Source of the DNA: Verrucomicrobiota bacterium
GTDB taxonomy: Bacteria > Verrucomicrobiota > Verrucomicrobiia > Limisphaerales > UBA1096
Reading direction: 5' to 3'
Assembly: GCA_030747575.1 (NCBI GenBank)
Contig: JASLKI010000307.1
Coordinates: forward strand, 1 to 6,931
DNA length: 6,931 nt
Shown here: piece after piece, positions 1 through 6,931 of the stretch
Position numbering within the stretch: the stretch's first letter is position 1
Layout of the letters: every line of letters starts with the position of its first letter
The notes under the pieces: generated by a model
The model's input: the letters and a program-made list of their open reading frames with translations, nothing else
Told to the model about the DNA's origin: nothing
Database searches by the model: none
Position numbers and translations under genes: made by a program

Positions 1-68
1 AGCGCGAGGAACAAAACGCCCAGGTACTGGGGCAACTGCGGATCGGCGCCGACTTCGGCCAAAATCAT
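1..68 (-). CDS. Possible 5' end of a leftward gene for a short hydrophobic protein (cut by window edge)
   Basis: Reading leftward from an ATG at 68 gives 23 codons without a stop up to the window edge, beginning MILAEVGADPQLPQYLGVLF. A short polar N-terminus followed by the hydrophobic run YLGVLFLAL would suit the first membrane helix of a small inner-membrane protein. The pattern loosely recalls the start of NuoA (NADH-quinone oxidoreductase subunit A), but that is a guess from a very short segment and I give no symbol. No clear Shine-Dalgarno sequence precedes the ATG; upstream on that strand lies taagtttcgcga. An open frame this short is not significant in GC-rich DNA. The case rests on the hydrophobic pattern and on the divergent layout relative to the permease gene. 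Confidence 0.35.
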   Translation of the reverse strand, partial: MILAEVGADPQLPQYLGVLFLA

Positions 69-163
69 TCGCGAAACTTAAGGACGCACCCACGCCGGCG
101 CAAGGTCAAACCCCGCTTGGCCAAGCGCTTGGCTGGCGCTAGAGTGCGGCGACCGATTGATCA
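69..163. promoter_or_regulatory. Short intergenic region upstream of the permease gene, possibly a divergent promoter
   Basis: These 95 bases lie between the possible leftward gene and the permease start at 164. They should hold the permease promoter and, if the left gene is real, promoters for both directions. I cannot pick out convincing -35/-10 boxes. The permease start has no good Shine-Dalgarno sequence; the bases before it read gcggcgaccgattgatca. A perfect 10-bp palindrome, ATTGATCAAT, spans the start codon at 156-165. The notable content is the pair of overlapping palindromes at 114-133, listed separately. Confidence 0.45.
114..137. repeat. Overlapping perfect palindromes; copy A of a 24-base repeat
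   Basis: CGCTTGGCCAAGCG (114-127) and GCCAAGCGCTTGGC (120-133) are each perfect 14-bp palindromes and overlap by eight bases. Together they make three alternating 7-bp half-sites: GCTTGGC, GCCAAGC, GCTTGGC. The reverse complement of 114-137 matches 6639-6662 at 23 of 24 positions. The element sits 26 to 50 bases upstream of the permease start. It could be a regulator-binding site, a hairpin in the 5' untranslated RNA, or one copy of a dispersed genomic repeat. The presence of a second copy inside a coding region favours the last. Confidence 0.7.
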
Positions 164-1852
164 ATGACTGCACTCCTTTCGTTTCTCCCGATCCTTGCCG
201 TAGGCGTTTTGCTGGTGGGCTTTCGGTTGCCGGCCAGCCGCGCGATGCCGGTATCGTATCTCGTCGCCGCCGGGCTGGCTCTGTTTGTCTGGGAGGTGCC
301 AGGTGTGCAGGTGGCTGCGGCGTCGATCAAGGGGCTTTCACTGACGCTTCGGCTGCTGTTCATCATTTTTGGGGCGATCCTGCTGCTGAACACGCTCAAG
401 CACAGCGGCGCGCTGGCAGTCATCCGCAACGGCTTTACCAACATCTCCGCCGACCGGCGCGTGCAGGTCATCATCATCGCCTGGCTGTTCGGGGCGTTTA
501 TCGAGGGGGCGGCCGGGTTCGGGACGCCGGCGGCGGTGACGGTGCCGCTGATGGTCGGGCTCGGTTTCCCGGCAATGGCGGCCGTGGTGGCCGGGATGAT
601 TATCCAAAGCACGCCGGTGTCGTTCGGTGCGGTGGGCACGCCGATCCTCGTGGGAGTCAACAAGGGCTTGGCCGACGACGAGTCGGTGAAAACGGCGGTC
701 GCTGACATGGGCTTCGGGCAGTGGGACGGCTTCCTTGCCTTCGTCGGGTTCAAGGTTGCGCTACTGCACGCCATCGTCGGGACGCTGATCCCGCTGCTGC
801 TGGTGGTGTTTATGACGCGGTTCTTCGGCAAAAACAAATCGGCTCGCGAAGGGTTGGCGGTGTGGCCGTTCGCGTTGTTCGCCTCGTTTGCGCTGACGGT
901 GCCGTACGTGCTGGTGGCCAGGTTTCTCGGGCCGGAGTTTCCGTCGTTACTCGGTGCGTTGATCGGCCTGGCCATTGTCGTGCCGGTGGCCAAGCGCGGC
1001 TGGCTCATGCCTAAGGGCGAGCCGTGGGACTTCCCGCCGCGCACCGAGTGGGAGGCGGGTTGGACGGGTGGGATGGAGATCGATCTGAAGTCAGGCCAAG
1101 CCGGTGAACCGCCCAAGGTCGGCGTGTTTACTGCCTGGCTGCCGTATCTTCTTTTGGCGGGGTTGTTGGTGCTGACACGGATTGAGGCGTTGCCGCTCAA
1201 AGCGTGGCTTCGTTCCATCCAACTCAAGTGGGACGTCTTTGGCACCGGCATCTTTGTGGATGAGACCCCGCTTTATGTGCCCGGGACAGTGTTCATCGTC
1301 GTATCGCTGATCGCGGTCGCGCTGCACCGAATGAACGGCCCGGGCGTGGGCGCGGCGTGGGGCGAGTCGCTCAAGACGACGGCCAAGGCGTCGGTTGCGC
1401 TGGTGTTCACCGTGCCGATGGTGCAGGTGTTTTTGAACACCGACGGCGGCTTGGCCGACTACGAAAAAATGCCGATCGCCCTAGCCAATGGCGTGGCGGC
1501 GCTGGCGGGCGGGGCGTACCCGCTGCTGGCACCGGCACTTGGCGGCTTCGGCGCGTTCGTGGCTGGCAGCAACACGATCAGCAACATGATGTTCTCGCTG
1601 TTCCAGTTCGAAGTTGCGGTGAAGATCGGCATCGACGCGACGTGGATGCTGGCAGTGCAGGCGGTCGGCGGCGCAGCGGGAAACGTCATCTGCGTCCACA
1701 ACGTTGTTGCCGCTTCCGCAGTGGTCGGCCTGACCGGCAGGGAAGGGGACGTCATCCGCAAGACGCTGCTGGTGTTTGCTTACTACGCCTTCGCCGCCGG
1801 GGTGATTGGCTTCGTGTTCCTCAAGCTTGGGTTGCTCTCTCCGGGCGGTTAA
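164..1852 (+). CDS. L-lactate permease family transporter (LctP/LldP type)
   Basis: This 562-residue protein is close to the usual family length of about 550 (E. coli LldP is 551). Members import lactate or glycolate across the inner membrane, probably with protons. The sequence is hydrophobic almost throughout, with about 12 to 14 likely membrane segments and a hydrophilic loop at about residues 277-320. The N-terminal family signature is clear: FGAFIEGAAGFGTP at 109-122, then the small-residue-rich STPVSFGAVGTPI at 149-161. The C-terminal half carries GGFGAFVAGSNTISN at 460-474 and GNVICVHNVVAASAVVGL at 506-523, where E. coli-type members have GSDTSSN and GKMISPQSIA. I therefore trust the family but not the substrate. 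The ATG at 164 keeps the first membrane helix intact; a Shine-Dalgarno sequence is lacking. No lactate dehydrogenase gene is visible nearby. Confidence 0.9.
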   Translation: MTALLSFLPILAVGVLLVGFRLPASRAMPVSYLVAAGLALFVWEVPGVQVAAASIKGLSLTLRLLFIIFGAILLLNTLKHSGALAVIRNGFTNISADRRVQVIIIAWLFGAFIEGAAGFGTPAAVTVPLMVGLGFPAMAAVVAGMIIQSTPVSFGAVGTPILVGVNKGLADDESVKTAVADMGFGQWDGFLAFVGFKVALLHAIVGTLIPLLLVVFMTRFFGKNKSAREGLAVWPFALFASFALTVPYVLVARFLGPEFPSLLGALIGLAIVVPVAKRGWLMPKGEPWDFPPRTEWEAGWTGGMEIDLKSGQAGEPPKVGVFTAWLPYLLLAGLLVLTRIEALPLKAWLRSIQLKWDVFGTGIFVDETPLYVPGTVFIVVSLIAVALHRMNGPGVGAAWGESLKTTAKASVALVFTVPMVQVFLNTDGGLADYEKMPIALANGVAALAGGAYPLLAPALGGFGAFVAGSNTISNMMFSLFQFEVAVKIGIDATWMLAVQAVGGAAGNVICVHNVVAASAVVGLTGREGDVIRKTLLVFAYYAFAAGVIGFVFLKLGLLSPGG

Positions 1853-1853
1853 A

Positions 1854-1878
1854 CGGTTCTCGGTGCGCGGTTCTCGGT
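1854..1878. repeat. Tandem pair of an 11-bp direct repeat, CGGTTCTCGGT
   Basis: CGGTTCTCGGT at 1854-1864 is repeated exactly at 1868-1878, with a 14-base period and a 3-base spacer (GCG). It begins two bases after the permease stop codon. It may be a protein-binding direct repeat or simply slippage in non-coding DNA. Confidence 0.75.
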
Positions 1879-1973
1879 TGATTCGCTTAGCCAATCGGTG
1901 GGCTTGCTTTTGTGGAGAGGTGCGGGCAGATTTTTCCGCGAGGCTGATTGTTTGATTCACTTAGGCGATTGCC

Positions 1974-1977
1974 GAGG
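1974..1977 (+). promoter_or_regulatory. Ribosome binding site for the PSCyt1/DUF1553 gene
   Basis: GAGG at 1974-1977 lies five bases before the ATG at 1983. It is a short, moderate Shine-Dalgarno match. It supports this start, which also gives a proper signal peptide. Confidence 0.5.
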
Positions 1978-1982
1978 TTTTC

Positions 1983-4946
<2,964 letters not shown>

Positions 4947-4949
4947 CCC

Positions 4950-6398
4950 ATGATTCCATTATTCAATTCTGACCATTTGCTCGACCGGCGCAAGTTCCTG
5001 AATCTTGGCGCACGCGGCATGGGGGCGCTTGGCCTCGCATCACTCGCCCAGCCGGGCCTACTCAACGCTGCTGGACGCCACGGTGGCGCGCTGGGCGATC
5101 CGCATTTCATGCCCAAGGTCAAGCGGGTGATTTACCTGTTCTTCTCCGGCGGCCCGTCGCACATCGACATGTACGACTACAAGCCGGGCATCCGCAAGGT
5201 TCACGGCATCGAGTTGCCGGAATCCATCCGCCAAGGCCAGCGAATCACCGGCATGACGTCCGGGCAGAAGTCGTTCCCATGTGTTGCGCCGATGTTTGAG
5301 TTCAAGCAGCACGGTCAGAGCGGCGCGTATTACAGCGAGATTTTGCCGCACATCGCCTCGCTCGCCGACGAGATGACACTCATCCGCAGTGTCAACACTG
5401 AGGCGATCAACCACGACCCGGCGATCACCTACATCAACACCGGCACACAGCAGCTTGGCCATCCAAGCATGGGCGCATGGCTCAACTACGGCCTCGGCAG
5501 CCCGAGCGATAATTTGCCCGGCTACATCGTGATGATCTCCAAGGGGCGCGGTGGCAGCCAGGCGCTGTACTCGCGGCTTTGGGGGAGTGGCTTCCTGCCG
5601 TCGAAACATCAGGGCGTCAAGTTCCGCAGCTCCGGCGAGCCGGTGCTGTTCCTCAACAACCCGCCGGGCATCAACCGCAACTCACGCCGGGCGATCCTCG
5701 ACAGCATCAAGGCCGTGAATGAGGCCAAGTTCGCTGCGACGCGCGACGCGGAAATCCAGGCGCGCATTGCCCAGTACGAAATGGCGTTTCGCATGCAGGC
5801 CAGCGTGCCGGAGTTGACCGATCTCAAGTCCGAGCCGGATCACGTCTTCGACCTGTACGGCAAGGACTCCAAGAAGCCGGGCAAGTATGCCTACAACTGC
5901 ATCCTCGCGCGGCGCATGCTCGAGAGCGGCGTGCCGTTTGTGCAGTTGTTCCACCGCGGCTGGGATCAACACGGCAACTGCCCGCGCGATGTCCGTTACC
6001 AATGCGAGGATGTCGATCAGCCCACCGCTGCGCTTGTGAAAGACCTCAAGCAACGCGGCATGCTTGAGGACACGCTCGTGGTTTGCGGCGGCGAATTTGG
6101 CCGGACGATTTACTCGCAGGGCGCACTGAGCAAGGACAACCACGGGCGCGACCACCACGGCCGCTGCTTCTCGATGTGGATGGCCGGTGGCGGCATCCGG
6201 AAGGGGTATGTTCATGGCGAGACCGACGACTTCTGCTATAACATCGTCCGCGATCCGGTGCATATCAACGACCTCAACGCCACGGTGTTGAAGTGTTTGG
6301 GTCTCGACCACGAGCGGTTTACCTATCGCTATCAGGGTCTCGACCAGCGGCTGACCAGCGTGCAGGGGGCGCGTGTCGTCAACGAGATTTTGGCCTGA
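4950..6398 (+). CDS. Tat-exported DUF1501 family protein
   Basis: This 482-residue protein belongs to the DUF1501 family, distantly related to the alkaline phosphatase/sulfatase fold, with about the normal family length. The N-terminus is a Tat signal: DRRKFLNLGARGMG at 12-25, a weakly hydrophobic stretch, then probable cleavage near 40-42. The mature part shows LFFSGGPSHIDMYDYKPG at 63-80, GWDQHG at 337-342, GGEFGRT at 380-386, DNHGRDHHGRCFSMWMAGGG at 396-415 and HGETDDFCYNIV at 422-433. The Asp and His residues in these motifs are the likely metal ligands. There is no C/S-x-P-x-R formylglycine site, so it should not be called a classical sulfatase. Its gene starts three bases after the PSCyt1/DUF1553 stop, a pairing seen repeatedly in PVC bacteria, so the products probably act together outside the cytoplasm. 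Substrate unknown. The last 20 bases overlap the convergent reductase gene. Confidence 0.93.
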   Translation: MIPLFNSDHLLDRRKFLNLGARGMGALGLASLAQPGLLNAAGRHGGALGDPHFMPKVKRVIYLFFSGGPSHIDMYDYKPGIRKVHGIELPESIRQGQRITGMTSGQKSFPCVAPMFEFKQHGQSGAYYSEILPHIASLADEMTLIRSVNTEAINHDPAITYINTGTQQLGHPSMGAWLNYGLGSPSDNLPGYIVMISKGRGGSQALYSRLWGSGFLPSKHQGVKFRSSGEPVLFLNNPPGINRNSRRAILDSIKAVNEAKFAATRDAEIQARIAQYEMAFRMQASVPELTDLKSEPDHVFDLYGKDSKKPGKYAYNCILARRMLESGVPFVQLFHRGWDQHGNCPRDVRYQCEDVDQPTAALVKDLKQRGMLEDTLVVCGGEFGRTIYSQGALSKDNHGRDHHGRCFSMWMAGGGIRKGYVHGETDDFCYNIVRDPVHINDLNATVLKCLGLDHERFTYRYQGLDQRLTSVQGARVVNEILA

Positions 6399-6931
6399 TG
6401 CGCCACGTCGTGAACAGCTCGCCACCGATGCGGCGTTGACGGGTCATTGCCAGGTTGGGCATCTTGGCCAAACGGGCAAACCCATCGCCATCGGCGATTG
6501 TTGGCGCATCGCGACCGCCGATGATTCGAGGGCAGATCGTCAGGTGCAGTTCATCCACGAGTCCAAGCCGGAGCAGCTCGAAGTTCAACTCGCCGCCGCC
6601 CTCGCAGAGCAGTCGCTTGACAGCCCACTCGCGCCGAAGCCAGCCAAGCGTTTGGCCAAGCGCGACTCTGTTTTTCCCGCAGACCTTCACACAGTCGGTC
6701 AACCGTTTCAGTTTGGCCAAGCGCGACTTCGGCGCCTGGCCTGACGACAGCACAATGAGCGGCGAACCCGGGGGCCGGAAAATCGCCGCTCCCGGATCGA
6801 CCGAGCCAGAGCCGCTCACGACGATCCGCAGATTCTGCCTGGCCAAGCCGGCCCGCATCCGCCGCCGCTCGTATGCCGCGCTGCCCGCATTCAGCGTCAC
6901 TGCCGCGGAGTCCACCGTTCGCGCACCGCAC
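6379..6931 (-). CDS. RibD C-terminal-type (dihydrofolate reductase-fold) NADPH reductase, 5' end outside window
   Basis: On the minus strand 183 residues are visible from 6930 to a TGA at 6379-6381. The frame stays open to the window edge, and the first visible residues, CGARTVDSAAVTLNAG, resemble the early RibD reductase segment, so the true start is probably beyond 6931. A GTG at 6915 is not a credible start because it lies within that segment. Family marks are IVVSGSGSVDP (36-46), the NADPH/substrate-loop motif LLCEGGGELNFELLRLGL (107-124) and VDELHLTICPRIIGG (125-139). RibD C-terminal domains reduce a ribosyl-aminopyrimidine in riboflavin synthesis, but stand-alone paralogues of unknown substrate are common. 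I cannot see whether a deaminase domain lies upstream, so I give no symbol. The domain ends at TTWRI, close to the usual end. The gene carries several copies of a TTGGCCAA-based repeat. Confidence 0.85.
   Translation of the reverse strand, partial: CGARTVDSAAVTLNAGSAAYERRRMRAGLARQNLRIVVSGSGSVDPGAAIFRPPGSPLIVLSSGQAPKSRLAKLKRLTDCVKVCGKNRVALGQTLGWLRREWAVKRLLCEGGGELNFELLRLGLVDELHLTICPRIIGGRDAPTIADGDGFARLAKMPNLAMTRQRRIGGELFTTWRIRPKSR
6639..6662. repeat. Copy B of the 24-base repeat, inside the reductase gene
   Basis: The 24 bases at 6639-6662 match the reverse complement of 114-137 except at one position, T at 6651 in place of C. On the coding (minus) strand they encode ALGQTLGW. The core is the imperfect palindrome GCCAAGCGTTTGGC (6643-6656). 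Finding the same sequence in a non-coding region and inside a gene points to a dispersed repeat rather than conserved protein sequence. Confidence 0.75.
6650..6728. repeat. Exact 18-bp direct repeat within the reductase gene
   Basis: GTTTGGCCAAGCGCGACT occurs at 6650-6667 and again at 6711-6728. The 61-base offset is not a multiple of three, so the two copies are read in different frames of the same gene (VALGQT in one and SRLAKL in the other). The first copy overlaps copy B of the 24-base repeat. Confidence 0.8.

Larger units (their letters stand above)
1853..1982. promoter_or_regulatory. Intergenic region with short repeats before the cytochrome/DUF1501 operon
   Basis: These 130 bases separate the permease stop from the next start and probably contain the promoter of the downstream pair. 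I see no GC-rich hairpin followed by a T-run that would end the permease transcript, so read-through is possible. CGGTTCTCGGT occurs twice, at 1854-1864 and 1868-1878. TTGATTCGCTTAG at 1878-1890 recurs as TTGATTCACTTAG at 1952-1964. No -35/-10 pair is convincing. Confidence 0.4.

Noticed and set aside
139..1251. Long leftward open frame (370 codons) opposite the permease
   Set aside because: It is antisense to a clear transporter gene. Its translation is rich in Ser, Thr, Pro, Ala and Arg with no recognisable domain, as expected from a GC-rich codon shadow.
1841..1890. Rho-independent terminator after the permease
   Set aside because: The repeats here are direct rather than inverted, and no T-run follows a GC-rich stem.
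5280..5294. Possible sulfatase formylglycine site around Cys111 of the DUF1501 protein
   Set aside because: The sequence is CVAPM, which does not fit C/S-x-P-x-R, and it is in the wrong place relative to the fold.
5682..6425. Leftward open frame (247 codons) opposite the end of the DUF1501 gene
   Set aside because: It is antisense to conserved GGEFGRT and GRDHH motifs, with no family resemblance of its own.
6373..6744. Rightward open frame (123 codons) after the DUF1501 gene
   Set aside because: It is antisense to the RibD-type reductase, whose motifs are clear; the LAKR-like repeats in it come from the TTGGCCAA repeats.
6913..6915. GTG as start codon of the reductase
   Set aside because: The frame is open further upstream and the residues before it (CGART) fit the family, so the start is likely outside the window.

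Overview
The window (6,931 bases, GC-rich, about 60% by eye) looks like chromosome from the Planctomycetes-Verrucomicrobia (PVC) group. The main reason is the central gene pair: a secreted PSCyt1-DUF1549-DUF1553 cytochrome-type protein followed immediately by a Tat-exported DUF1501 protein. Such pairs occur in many copies in planctomycete and verrucomicrobial genomes and are uncommon elsewhere. I cannot assign a genus.

Layout, left to right. Bases 1-68 may be the 5' end of a leftward gene for a short hydrophobic protein (weak call). Bases 69-163 are a short divergent intergenic region with two overlapping perfect 14-bp palindromes. Bases 164-1852 encode a LctP/LldP-family permease (562 aa) with atypical residues in its conserved C-terminal motif. 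Bases 1853-1982 are a 130-base intergenic region with short direct repeats and no convincing terminator. Bases 1983-4946 encode the 987-aa PSCyt1/DUF1549/DUF1553 protein, with a PA14-like beta-sandwich insert between the two DUFs. After a 3-base gap, with the Shine-Dalgarno sequence lying inside the preceding stop region, bases 4950-6398 encode the 482-aa DUF1501 protein. A leftward RibD C-terminal-type reductase gene enters from the right edge. It ends at 6379, so its last 20 bases overlap the 3' end of the DUF1501 gene.

How the genes may work together. The cytochrome/DUF1501 pair is very probably one translationally coupled operon. One product is suited to Sec export and haem attachment outside the cytoplasm, and the other to folded export by Tat, so both should act in the periplasm or at the cell surface. 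Their reaction is not established; processing of polysaccharide or other organic matter is an inference. The permease lies upstream in the same direction, but a 130-base gap means co-transcription is unproven. The RibD-type reductase is convergent and is probably unrelated housekeeping or redox metabolism.

The least explained signal is a repeat built on TTGGCCAA. A 24-base segment at 114-137 recurs inverted, with one mismatch, inside the reductase gene at 6639-6662. An 18-base piece of that family is repeated exactly 61 bases further on. I see no RNA gene, insertion sequence, CRISPR array or phage gene. No stretch over 300 bases lacks a gene.
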